From positions 496,001-560,000 of the forward strand of contig NZ_CP107031.2 of assembly GCF_027474845.2 (NCBI RefSeq): 64,000 nt of DNA. Direction: 5' to 3'. The stretch's first letter is position 1. Each line of letters opens with the position of its first letter. Under the pieces are notes generated by a model. That model ran no database searches. It worked only from the letters and a program-made list of their open reading frames with translations, and had not been told where the DNA came from. This document shows, piece after piece, positions 26,569 to 35,116 of this stretch. Source of the stretch: Maribacter aestuarii. Lineage in GTDB: Bacteria > Bacteroidota > Bacteroidia > Flavobacteriales > Flavobacteriaceae. Position numbers and translations under genes: made by a program.

Positions 26569-27441
26569 ATGATTGCACAGAAACCTACTTTTGAAGCTAT
26601 TGAACCTACTTTTGGTCACTCCTTTACCTATCAGAAATTCGATGAACAAAAATTGAACAAAAACTATGTTTGGCATTATCATCCTGAAATTGAATTGGTA
26701 TATGTGAACGGAGGTTCGGGAAAACGGCAAATAGGTAGCCATGTTTCCTATTATACGAATGGTGAACTTATTTTAATAGGAAGTAATCTGCCCCATTGTG
26801 GATTAACGGACAGACTCACGGGAAATACCAGCGAGACGGTCATACAGATGAAACTGGATTTTTTGGGGAACGATTTTTTCAACATACCCGAAATGAAAAA
26901 AATACAGACCCTCTTTCAAACTGCGAACGCCGGAATTACATTTTCTGGGGCCACCAAACGAAAGATTGGAGAAAAGATGGAGGTTTTGGAGTATCAATCG
27001 GATTTTCAACGCTTGTTGTCCATTTTAAATATCCTTAATGAACTAAGTATTTCTACGGAATTTCGTTTGCTCAATGCAGAAGGTTTTTCTTTGGAAACCG
27101 ATGTAAAGGACAACGACCGCATCAATATTGTTTTCAACCATGTTAAGAATAACTTCAAGGAAGAGATTACTTTGGAAGAAATAGCAAATATGGTGAGTAT
27201 GACCATTCCCTCTTTCTGCCGCTACTTCAAGAAAATAACAAACAAGACCTTTATACAGTTTGTGAACGAATATCGTTTAGTGCATGCGTCCAAGCTACTT
27301 GCCGAAAAACCCTTAAGCATTACGGAGGTGTGTTTTGAGTGTGGATTCAATAACTTCTCACATTTTAACAAGTCGTTCAAGGCCTTCACCGGTCAGAACC
27401 CGTCGGAATACAGAAATCAGCTTAAAACGGTCTTGACCTAA
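26569..27441 (+). CDS. AraC-family transcriptional regulator
   Basis: A 290-residue regulator with an N-terminal cupin-like sensing domain (KNYVWHYHPEIELVYVNGG, GSNLPHCG) and a C-terminal double helix-turn-helix of about 100 residues (ITLEEIANMVSMTIPSFCR, then SITEVCFECGFNNFSHFNKSFK). This is the layout of AraC regulators that sense sugars or other small ligands. Start chosen is ATG 26569 (MIAQKPTFE); an upstream TTG is unlikely. Its TAA overlaps the start of the AlkB-like gene by one base, so both are translationally coupled. Confidence 0.93.
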   Translation: MIAQKPTFEAIEPTFGHSFTYQKFDEQKLNKNYVWHYHPEIELVYVNGGSGKRQIGSHVSYYTNGELILIGSNLPHCGLTDRLTGNTSETVIQMKLDFLGNDFFNIPEMKKIQTLFQTANAGITFSGATKRKIGEKMEVLEYQSDFQRLLSILNILNELSISTEFRLLNAEGFSLETDVKDNDRINIVFNHVKNNFKEEITLEEIANMVSMTIPSFCRYFKKITNKTFIQFVNEYRLVHASKLLAEKPLSITEVCFECGFNNFSHFNKSFKAFTGQNPSEYRNQLKTVLT

Positions 27442-28037
27442 TGTCAAATCTATTTAATAATAATTTAGATTTAAGTCTCCCCGATGCGGACGTAAACTAC
27501 TATCCTAACTTTTTAAGTCCGGAAGTAGCCGATTCGTATTTTAAAATTTTAAAAAAATCCATTGCTTGGCAACAGGATGATATTAAGGTCTTTGGAAAGG
27601 TCTATCCCCAGCCACGGCTTACGGCACTTTATTCCAATAATGATAAAGCCTATTCCTATTCTAACATTACCATGTATCCCAAAGCTTTCAGTCCAGAACT
27701 TCTTCAATTAAAGGAGAAAATTGATACTTTGGCCAATTGCGAATTTACCACCTGTTTGTTAAACCTTTACCGCAATGGAAGAGATAGCAATGGCTGGCAC
27801 GCCGATAATGAAAAGGAATTGGGGCAAAACCCAATCATTGCCTCCGTAAGTTTGGGTGCAGAGCGGTTTTTTCATATGAAACACAACACCAAACCCGAAA
27901 AACATAAATTGCTATTAGAACATGGGAGCCTCCTACTCATGAAAGGGGAAACACAACATTTTTGGAAACACCAGATTGCGAAAACAGCGCGCGAAATAGG
28001 CGAGCGGATCAACCTAACTTTTCGAATCATCAAATAA
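27441..28037 (+). CDS. AlkB-like 2-oxoglutarate/Fe(II) dioxygenase
   Basis: A 198-residue AlkB-family dioxygenase, expected to remove alkyl groups from DNA or RNA bases. The iron-binding HxD appears in GWHADNEKELG, the distal His likely in ETQHFWKHQ, and the 2-oxoglutarate-binding Arg residues in ERINLTFRII. The substrate-side motif PRLTALYSN is typical of bacterial AlkB proteins similar to human ALKBH2/3. Coupling to an AraC regulator recalls Ada-AlkB adaptive-response units, but the regulator lacks the Ada methyl-acceptor domain. Confidence 0.92.
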   Translation: MSNLFNNNLDLSLPDADVNYYPNFLSPEVADSYFKILKKSIAWQQDDIKVFGKVYPQPRLTALYSNNDKAYSYSNITMYPKAFSPELLQLKEKIDTLANCEFTTCLLNLYRNGRDSNGWHADNEKELGQNPIIASVSLGAERFFHMKHNTKPEKHKLLLEHGSLLLMKGETQHFWKHQIAKTAREIGERINLTFRIIK

Positions 28038-28185
28038 AAAGATTGGCTGTGAGAACCGATTTTTATACATTTTCCCGAATTTAAGACTGTTTTAAAATAG
28101 AAGCTAACTATTCCAAAGTCCTTATCTCTAAACGCATTGATGATTTTTCAAATGTCATGCCAAAAAGATTTCCCTATATGGTTCG

Positions 28186-28193
28186 TATATTTG
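28186..28193 (+). promoter_or_regulatory. -7 promoter box directly before the DUF2805 start
   Basis: TATATTTG, an exact match to the Bacteroidota TAnnTTTG consensus, ending seven bases before the ATG at 28201. If used, transcription would start at or next to the start codon, giving a leaderless mRNA. No convincing -33 TTTG is seen. Confidence 0.45.
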
Positions 28194-28200
28194 CAGTGCG

Positions 28201-28479
28201 ATGGAAAAAGAATTTACAGAACGGGAATTGGACCGTATTATAGAAATGGCCTGGGAAGACCGTACAACCTTTGACGCCATTACCTTTCAATTTGGAATAT
28301 CCGAACAAGAGACCATAGAAATCATGCGCAGGGAAATGAAGCCGAGCAGCTTTAGAATGTGGCGTAAAAGGGTTCAAGGTAGGGCTACGAAACACGCTAA
28401 ACTCCGACCTACGGATGTTGATCGATTCAAAAGTTCCCGTCAAAAGCAAATTACAGGCAACAAGATTTCAAAGCGATAG
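28201..28479 (+). CDS. DUF2805 / TIGR03643 family protein
   Basis: A 92-residue basic protein of a family widespread in Bacteroidota and some cyanobacteria. The core DRIIEMAWEDRTTFDAI, QFGISEQETIEIMRREMKPSSFRMWRKRVQGR, with tail RATKHAKL, matches the family pattern. The fold looks like a small helix-turn-helix, so nucleic-acid binding is plausible, but no function is established. The start is supported by the family beginning and by a -7 box immediately upstream. Confidence 0.88.
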   Translation: MEKEFTERELDRIIEMAWEDRTTFDAITFQFGISEQETIEIMRREMKPSSFRMWRKRVQGRATKHAKLRPTDVDRFKSSRQKQITGNKISKR

Positions 28480-28494
28480 TAAAGTCTTACATGT

Positions 28495-29268
28495 TTATTT
28501 GAAGAGATCGTTCAGAACCACGGCCAAACGAATACCTCCTTTTTGTAGTTGCTCCTCAACAGTGCCCCACCATTTGTAACCGTATTGATATCCTAATTTC
28601 TCACCTAGGGCTACAGATTCATACAGCTGATTTGTGATTTCTTGGGTCTCCTCAACCCAATCCAAAACAGACCCTTTTTTCAGCTCCTTCAGTTCCTCTT
28701 TGGATAGTTTTGGGAGCTTGTCCGCCAGTTCGGTATAGCTCATCCCATAGTCATCTATCATGTTACTATCCCAGACCCTATGTAGGTTACTTCCTCTTCC
28801 GAACCATTGCAATTGGAGATCATTTCCGCCTTTATCTTCTAACCGCCCTATGTGCATAGGTTGGTGCAAGTCGCCTATGAGGTGCACCAAAAGTTTCAAA
28901 TAAAAGATTTTATCCTCCCTACTGCTATTGGAGTTTTTGACAGTACTTATGCATGTATTGATGCCTATAACCAAATCACCGTACTCACTAGGCTCTACAT
29001 CGGTATACTTTTTATCCGCAGGAAAATTTACATAATGCCAGGCACTGAACTCCCTATATTTCCTATCCGCCTTTATCTCATCACCAAAATTAGCGACTGC
29101 CGCCAGACTTTGTCCATCCAGCAAATCAGTAATAGCTCTTTTGGCCTTGCGGCTTAAGTGCTCCTCGGCTACATCTCCCACTACCCTATGACCGGTCTTG
29201 GACCAAACCATATCATTGGCAAAAGAAACTTGAAAGATTATCAGGAATGAAAAGTAAATTGTTCGCAT
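28495..29268 (-). CDS. S1/P1-type nuclease
   Basis: A 257-residue secreted nuclease of the S1/P1 family, zinc-dependent enzymes cleaving single-stranded DNA and RNA and removing 3' phosphates. A signal peptide ends near FANDMV, leaving the zinc-binding Trp at or near the mature N-terminus (WSKTGHRVVGDVAEEHL). Other zinc ligands are in FSAWHYVNFP, LLVHLIGDLHQPMHIGR and GNDLQLQWFGRGSNLHRVWD. Length fits the bacterial members. Probably periplasmic or extracellular, scavenging nucleic-acid phosphate. It is divergent from the PBP gene. Confidence 0.95.
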   Translation of the reverse strand: MRTIYFSFLIIFQVSFANDMVWSKTGHRVVGDVAEEHLSRKAKRAITDLLDGQSLAAVANFGDEIKADRKYREFSAWHYVNFPADKKYTDVEPSEYGDLVIGINTCISTVKNSNSSREDKIFYLKLLVHLIGDLHQPMHIGRLEDKGGNDLQLQWFGRGSNLHRVWDSNMIDDYGMSYTELADKLPKLSKEELKELKKGSVLDWVEETQEITNQLYESVALGEKLGYQYGYKWWGTVEEQLQKGGIRLAVVLNDLFK

Positions 29269-29356
29269 GGTCTAAATTTGCTCAAAAATAGGACATCAAA
29301 TTTTAAGGTATTGTTAAAACTTCCTTCAGCTCAATTATAAATTAGACCTTGCGAAA

Positions 29357-31618
29357 ATGAACAGGATACTATCTGCCTTTAAAAAAATTAAATCGCCGTA
29401 CCTACGTTATTCAATTTTGGGCTTCTTGTGTATATTTACGTTGCTCCTTATATTTCTGCTTAGTATCAATATAGGGCTGTGGGGTACAATACCTAGTAAA
29501 AAAGAACTTTCCAGTTTCCAATATCAGGTAGCATCGGAAGTATTTACTTCGGACAGTGTTCTTATCGGTAAATATTACTTAAATGACAGACAGCCCATCG
29601 TTTATGAGGAATTCCCAGAACACCTGTTGCAGGCCTTAGTATCTATTGAAGACGAGCGTTTTTACGAACATTCTGGCGTAGACTTTCCAAGTCTGTTCAG
29701 GGTTGGAGTAAAGACCGTTATAATGGGAGATGAATCTTCTGGCGGAGGCAGTACCCTTACCCAACAACTGGCCAAAAATCTGTATCCCCGGAAGGATAGG
29801 AACAACACCAATATAATTGTCGATAAAATCAAGGAAATGATTATTTCCAAAAGATTGGAGCGCCTATATACCAAGGAAGAAATCCTTACCCATTATTTGA
29901 ATACGGTCTCGTTTGGGGATAACACTTTTGGTATTGAAAGTGCCGCCCTCAAGTTCTTTAATGTCCGTACAGAAAATTTAAACTTATTACAGGCCGCCAC
30001 CTTAGTAGGAATGCTAAAGGCAACATATAGCTACAATCCTAGAATATTTCCGGAAAAGAGTCGCATTAGGCGCAACCTTGTCTTGACCACTATGAAAAAT
30101 AATGGCTTTATTGCCAATGATGAACTCGAAAATTTACAGGCGAGCCCTTTACAACTAGATTATAGGGAGTACGATTACAATTCCGGATTAGCACCGTATT
30201 TTAGGGAAGAAGTACGCAAACAAATGCTTTTTTGGATAAAGCAACAAAACGAGTCTGGAAATGAATTGAATATATACACATCCGGTCTTAAAATCTATAC
30301 GACCCTCCATTATGAAATGCAAAAACTTGCTGAAGAAGTTATGGTGGACCATATGGCCAAACTTCAACAAGAATTTGAGAAAAGTTACGGTCAAAATGCG
30401 CCATGGTTAAAAGATGATAAATTTCTTCGTAAAATGGCTCGACAAACATCGGCTTATAAAAACTTAAAAAAGCAAGGGCTTGAGGAAACCCAAATAATGG
30501 ATAGTATAAAGCAGACAAAGCGTAAAATGACCTTGGCCAGTTGGGATGGTGATATAGAGAAACAGGCGAGTACCATGGATAGTCTTCAACATTACCTCAA
30601 ATTTTTAAACACCGGTTCTTTAGCATTAAATCCTGAAACTGGGGAGGTACTAACTTGGGTTGGCGGGATTAATTTTAAACACTTTAAGTACGATCATATT
30701 TCACAGAGCAAACGTCAGGTAGGATCAACATTTAAACCTATCGTTTACACGGCAGCATTGGAACAAGGTATTGAACCTTGCACCTATTTTTCTGCACAGG
30801 AAGTGGCCTATGAAAATCTAAAAGGATGGTCTCCCAGTAATTCCGGCGAAAAAGATGAGGCTTACCTCAACTATTCCATGGAGGAAGGTCTAAGCAACTC
30901 GGTGAACACCATAGCGGTTAAAGTATTGGAGAAAACAGGGATTGACAATGTTTTAGCTCAAGCCCAAAAAATGGGAATTACAGCGGAACTTCCCAACCAG
31001 CCTTCATTGGCTTTGGGAACTGGTGAAATAAAAATAACTGAATTGGCTAAAGCGTATACTAGCTACCTCAACAAAGGCAAATCCGTAGAACCATTCATCA
31101 TTAAATCAATTAGTGATAGAAATGATAGCGTTCTAGCCCGATTTGAGCCTAAAAATGATGATAAAGCCGCATTTTCAGAAGAAAACGGACAAATTATGTT
31201 AGAAATGATGAAGTCTACCGTAAATAAAGGAACTGCATCAAGAATTAGAACAACCTATGGTTTATCTAACGACATCGCGGGTAAAACAGGTACCACTCAA
31301 AACAACAAGGACGCTTGGTTCGTGGCACTAACTCCAAAATTGGTGCACATTACCTGGGTAGGGTTGGACAATCATGAAATAGGCTTTAAAAGCACAAATT
31401 TAGGTCAGGGCGCCAACGCCGCCCTACCGCTATTTGCACTTTGGTATCAAAAACTGAACAAAGACTCCTCTTTTAATAAGTTCACCAAGGCCAAATTTCC
31501 TCCGCCCGACGAAGGTGTAATTACCGCTTTGGATTGTGAACCTGTAAAGCGAGACGGTTTCTTTAAACGTTTATTCAAAAATCCAAACAAGAAAAAAAGC
31601 AAGAAATTTCGGGGATAA
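29357..31618 (+). CDS. Class A penicillin-binding protein (PBP1A-type)
   Basis: A bifunctional peptidoglycan synthase of 753 residues. One N-terminal membrane helix (about 20-42) is followed by the GT51 glycosyltransferase domain with EDERFYEHSGVDF, GGSTLTQQLAKNLY and the RLERLYTKEEIL segment. The transpeptidase domain carries the SxxK motif in GSTFKPIVYTAAL, SxN in LSNSVNT, and KTG in IAGKTGTTQNNKD. A helical insert of about 100 charged residues lies between the two domains. The C-terminus is basic. No partner gene for septal or elongation assembly is adjacent. Confidence 0.95.
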   Translation: MNRILSAFKKIKSPYLRYSILGFLCIFTLLLIFLLSINIGLWGTIPSKKELSSFQYQVASEVFTSDSVLIGKYYLNDRQPIVYEEFPEHLLQALVSIEDERFYEHSGVDFPSLFRVGVKTVIMGDESSGGGSTLTQQLAKNLYPRKDRNNTNIIVDKIKEMIISKRLERLYTKEEILTHYLNTVSFGDNTFGIESAALKFFNVRTENLNLLQAATLVGMLKATYSYNPRIFPEKSRIRRNLVLTTMKNNGFIANDELENLQASPLQLDYREYDYNSGLAPYFREEVRKQMLFWIKQQNESGNELNIYTSGLKIYTTLHYEMQKLAEEVMVDHMAKLQQEFEKSYGQNAPWLKDDKFLRKMARQTSAYKNLKKQGLEETQIMDSIKQTKRKMTLASWDGDIEKQASTMDSLQHYLKFLNTGSLALNPETGEVLTWVGGINFKHFKYDHISQSKRQVGSTFKPIVYTAALEQGIEPCTYFSAQEVAYENLKGWSPSNSGEKDEAYLNYSMEEGLSNSVNTIAVKVLEKTGIDNVLAQAQKMGITAELPNQPSLALGTGEIKITELAKAYTSYLNKGKSVEPFIIKSISDRNDSVLARFEPKNDDKAAFSEENGQIMLEMMKSTVNKGTASRIRTTYGLSNDIAGKTGTTQNNKDAWFVALTPKLVHITWVGLDNHEIGFKSTNLGQGANAALPLFALWYQKLNKDSSFNKFTKAKFPPPDEGVITALDCEPVKRDGFFKRLFKNPNKKKSKKFRG

Positions 31619-31649
31619 AGGAAGATATTAAAAATTAAGTGATATATTT

Positions 31650-31670
31650 ATGATATCATTTTAATATCAT
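31650..31670. promoter_or_regulatory. Inverted repeat just before the SPFH start, possible operator
   Basis: Perfect 7-bp arms ATGATAT / ATATCAT with a 7-base spacer, ending five bases before the ATG at 31676. The Arc-type protein encoded downstream could bind such a palindrome; this is inference from position only. Confidence 0.3.
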
Positions 31671-31675
31671 ATACT

Positions 31676-32527
31676 ATGTCAACTGAAAAAAACTACAGTC
31701 CATTTAACGGTTATGTAATGCTTGTTATTTGCCTATTTCTAGTTATCCCGGGAGTGGCGTTATTAAGAATCTATGTGGGTGCTTTTATGATTTTTGCAGC
31801 GATTATATGTATTGCTGGCTTTGTAATGGTAAATCCGAACGGCTCCCGAGTCCTATTACTCTTTGGAAATTACGTGGGAACCATCAAAAAAAATGGTTTT
31901 TTCTGGGTGAATCCATTTTACACCAAAAAGAAAATCTCTTTGCGGGCAAGTAATTTTGATAGCGAAAGACTTAAAGTGAATGACAAACTGGGTAACCCTA
32001 TCATGATCAGCACCATTTTAGTCTGGCGAGTTACCAACACGTACAAAGCCGCATTTGATGTCGACGATTATCAAAACTTCGTTCGCGTACAGACCGATGC
32101 TGCCGTTCGTAAACTGGCAAGCATGTATCCTTATGACAATTTTGCGGATGAAGGCCTTGATGAGGATATTACATTACGTTCCAGTCTCAATGAGGTCAGT
32201 GAAGCTTTGGAGAAAGAAGTCCAGGAACGACTTTCCATGGCGGGTATAGAGGTTCTGGAAGCACGGATTGGTTATTTGGCCTATGCGCAAGAGATAGCGA
32301 ACGCTATGCTGAAGAGACAACAGGCAACCGCCATTGTAGCGGCACGGCATAAAATCGTGGAGGGAGCGGTAAGTATGGTAGAAATGGCACTAGGCGAACT
32401 CAGTAAAAAGCAATTGGTAGATTTGGACGAAGAAAGGAAAGCGGCCATGGTGAGTAATTTAATGGTGGTACTTTGTTCGGATAAAGATGTAGCTCCCATT
32501 GTTAATACAGGTACTTTAAATCACTAA
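31676..32527 (+). CDS. SPFH/Band-7 domain protein
   Basis: A 283-residue flotillin-like protein. Two N-terminal hydrophobic segments (about 13-28 and 30-48) are followed by the SPFH domain, beginning GSRVLLLFGNYVGTIKKNGFFWVNPF and including SLRASNFDSERLKVNDKLGNPI. The C-terminal half is a helical, Glu/Ala-rich segment that may form a coiled coil. Members organise membrane domains or scaffold proteases. It is followed 74 bases later by an Arc-type gene, a pairing I recall from other Bacteroidota. Confidence 0.92.
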   Translation: MSTEKNYSPFNGYVMLVICLFLVIPGVALLRIYVGAFMIFAAIICIAGFVMVNPNGSRVLLLFGNYVGTIKKNGFFWVNPFYTKKKISLRASNFDSERLKVNDKLGNPIMISTILVWRVTNTYKAAFDVDDYQNFVRVQTDAAVRKLASMYPYDNFADEGLDEDITLRSSLNEVSEALEKEVQERLSMAGIEVLEARIGYLAYAQEIANAMLKRQQATAIVAARHKIVEGAVSMVEMALGELSKKQLVDLDEERKAAMVSNLMVVLCSDKDVAPIVNTGTLNH

Positions 32528-32601
32528 AGGTTTTCCAAGGATTAGAATGCTGAAATTGATTTGAAAAAATTCTTGAATATCGATGTACATTATCGAAATA
32601 G

Positions 32602-32769
32602 ATGAGTAAGAAAAAAGCATTTGCATTACGGGTAAGTGAAGATATGCTAAAAGCTATTGAAAAGTGGGCTGCGGACGAATTCCGCAGCACTAACGGGCAG
32701 ATTGAATGGATGCTAATGAAGAGTTTAAAAGAGGCTAAACGAGAACCAAAAAGCAAAAAAAACGAATAG
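32602..32769 (+). CDS. Arc-family (ribbon-helix-helix) small protein
   Basis: A 55-residue basic protein (MSKKKAFALRVSEDMLKAIE start). The segment AFALRVSEDMLKAIEKWA is a ribbon-helix-helix beta-strand and first helix, and STNGQIEWMLMKSLKEA forms the second helix, as in Arc/MetJ-like proteins. It lies downstream of the SPFH gene on the same strand and may regulate it or assist it as an accessory protein. It is too short for most gene callers but has clear family character. Confidence 0.85.
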   Translation: MSKKKAFALRVSEDMLKAIEKWAADEFRSTNGQIEWMLMKSLKEAKREPKSKKNE

Positions 32770-32830
32770 ATTTGGGATTTTCTTAACGATGAATTAGTTT
32801 AAATTTGAAGCCAGCTAATTCTAACTTGTA

Positions 32831-35029
32831 ATGACCAGAGCTTTAAGTGCGATAGCACTTTTATTTTTTTCCTTCGGCAGTTATGGCCAGAACCCTATCA
32901 AATCATTTACAGTAAAACATACAACGTATAAATTTGTTATCGATGGCGTTCTAGACGAAGCAGCTTGGGCCCTTGCCGAAAGTGCAGGTGAATTCCAGCA
33001 GTATTTTCCCTCGGATGATGTACCGGCACAATACCAGACCGATATCCGTATGCTTACGGATGAAACTACGCTTTACGTAGGACTTAAGGTATATACTCCG
33101 GGCCAGGATTACGTGATTCCCTCTCTGGAACGGGATTTTCGGGCCGGTGGCAACGACAACATTAGTGTTATATTCGATACCTTCAATGATGGTACAAATG
33201 CATTTTTGTTCGGAATAAACCCCTACGGAGTGCAGCGAGAGGTTCTAATTTCGGGGGGTGGGCAGGACTTGAGAGGTTTTACCACCTCTTGGGATGTAAA
33301 GTGGAAAGGGGAAAGTAAAATCTACGATGGTTATTACACTGCTGAAATGGCCATACCCTTAACTTCTATGAAATTTTCGGAAGGAGAGACGAAATGGCGT
33401 TTTCAAAGTTACCGATTTGACATGCAGTCCAACGAAAGAAGCAATTGGTTCGTAATTCCACAGAACCAAAGCGTTATCAACCTTGCATTTATGGGGGATA
33501 TGTATTTTGAAAGACCTCTAGGGCGCTCTCGTACACCGTTAGCGCTTATCCCCTACGTGAACACGATTGCCGACAAGGATTTTACGACGGATACGAGCAC
33601 TAGTGGTTTAAAGATTGGGGGCGATGCAAAAATAGCCATTGGTAACGGCATGAACTTGGATGTCACCGTAAACCCGGATTTTTCCAATGTTGAAGTCGAT
33701 GCCATTTTTACCAACCTTACCCGTTTTGAAGTGTCCTTGCCGGAAAGAAGGCAGTTTTTCGTAGACAATAATGACCTGTTCGGAAGCTTTGGTGGCAGTA
33801 GGGACGCCAACCCCTTTTTTTCAAGACGAATAGGTATAGCTACGGACAGTGCAGGTAATTCTGTTCAAAATGATATTCTAGGGGGAATCCGTTTAAGCGG
33901 CAAACTGAATAACAACTTAAGACTAGGATTTCTGAATATACAGACCGCCAAGAATGAAGAGCAGCAAATAGCATCGAATAATAATATGATGTTTGCCTTA
34001 CAACAACGCGTATTTGCACGTTCTAACATAGGGGTGTTTTTCATCAACCGCCAAGCCTTCGGAAATGAATCCTATATAACGGAAGAGGATGAATACAATA
34101 GGGTTATGGGAATTGATTATAACCTCGCCAGTGAGAATAATGTTTGGTCCGGAAAATTCTATGCGCACAAGTCCTTCCAACCTGGAGATAGTGAGGGTAA
34201 CGGCTCTGCGGGTGCTTTTTTAGGTAGGAATTCAAGGTTTTGGAACGTCTTTACGGATTTAGCTTATGTTGATAATGATTTTAGGTCGGACCTTGGTTTT
34301 ATCAGACGAACAGATATCATTAAATCTGCCACTTCGGTACAACGGCTTTTTTGGCCTAAAAAGGGACCGATTAACAACCATGGTTTGGAAATTTTTCCAA
34401 TTATAACTTGGCGTCCAAGTCTTGACTATAAAAAAACCGACCATGATATCATGTTGAACTATCGGTTCAATATGAAAGACTTTTCTCAATTTGGAGTGGA
34501 GTATAGCAATAGTTATATTTTCCTAACGGAGTCTTTTGACCCTACCAGTACCGATGGCGCTGTTGAACTACCAGGAAACCAAGGATATACTTTTGGTTCC
34601 GTAAGCGTAGGCTATCAGTCTAATCAAGCCAATGTATTTGCCATTGAGGCAGATGCTTCAATTGGCAGCTTTTTTAACGGTGAACGTTTTTCGACAAGCG
34701 CTGAAGCAACATTACGGTTGCAACCCAAAGTACGTCTGAGCCTTAATGTTAACTATGATAGAATTAGCTTACCCGATCCTTACCCCAGTGCGGACCTTTG
34801 GCTGGTAAGTCCACGAGTGGGTATTACATTTAGTAAATCGATTTTTTGGTCAACACTTTTGCAATACAGCAATCAAAGGGATAATCTAGGCATCAACTCA
34901 AGATTACAATGGCGTTTTGCTCCTTTATCGGACCTTTTCATTGTTTATAATGACAACTATTTCGTGAATATAATAGAGCCGAAGTTCCGTTCCATCAACC
35001 TTAAGTTGACCTATTGGCTCAATATCTAA
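32831..35029 (+). CDS. DUF5916 protein with CBM9-like N-terminus (first of a tandem pair)
   Basis: A 732-residue secreted outer-membrane-type protein. A signal peptide ends near SYGQ. An N-terminal CBM9-like domain (about 25-210) begins with IDGVLDEAAWALAES and contains DNISVIFDTFNDGTNAFLFGINPYG and WDVKWKG. The remainder is a DUF5916 barrel with amphipathic strands and an end KLTYWLNI. Function is unknown; such proteins are common in marine Bacteroidota, often several per genome. A paralogue follows after 87 bases. Confidence 0.9.
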   Translation: MTRALSAIALLFFSFGSYGQNPIKSFTVKHTTYKFVIDGVLDEAAWALAESAGEFQQYFPSDDVPAQYQTDIRMLTDETTLYVGLKVYTPGQDYVIPSLERDFRAGGNDNISVIFDTFNDGTNAFLFGINPYGVQREVLISGGGQDLRGFTTSWDVKWKGESKIYDGYYTAEMAIPLTSMKFSEGETKWRFQSYRFDMQSNERSNWFVIPQNQSVINLAFMGDMYFERPLGRSRTPLALIPYVNTIADKDFTTDTSTSGLKIGGDAKIAIGNGMNLDVTVNPDFSNVEVDAIFTNLTRFEVSLPERRQFFVDNNDLFGSFGGSRDANPFFSRRIGIATDSAGNSVQNDILGGIRLSGKLNNNLRLGFLNIQTAKNEEQQIASNNNMMFALQQRVFARSNIGVFFINRQAFGNESYITEEDEYNRVMGIDYNLASENNVWSGKFYAHKSFQPGDSEGNGSAGAFLGRNSRFWNVFTDLAYVDNDFRSDLGFIRRTDIIKSATSVQRLFWPKKGPINNHGLEIFPIITWRPSLDYKKTDHDIMLNYRFNMKDFSQFGVEYSNSYIFLTESFDPTSTDGAVELPGNQGYTFGSVSVGYQSNQANVFAIEADASIGSFFNGERFSTSAEATLRLQPKVRLSLNVNYDRISLPDPYPSADLWLVSPRVGITFSKSIFWSTLLQYSNQRDNLGINSRLQWRFAPLSDLFIVYNDNYFVNIIEPKFRSINLKLTYWLNI

Positions 35030-35116
35030 TTTAAATGTATTGGCATAAATTACCGTAATTGAATTTAGTTATCCGACTAAACTCTTAAATTTGGAATCCA
35101 CTTGGAAGAAACTCCT

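Noticed and set aside
32502..32756. Minus-strand 84-codon frame between SPFH and DUF5916 genes
   Set aside because: It is antisense to the Arc-type gene, which has clear ribbon-helix-helix character on the plus strand.
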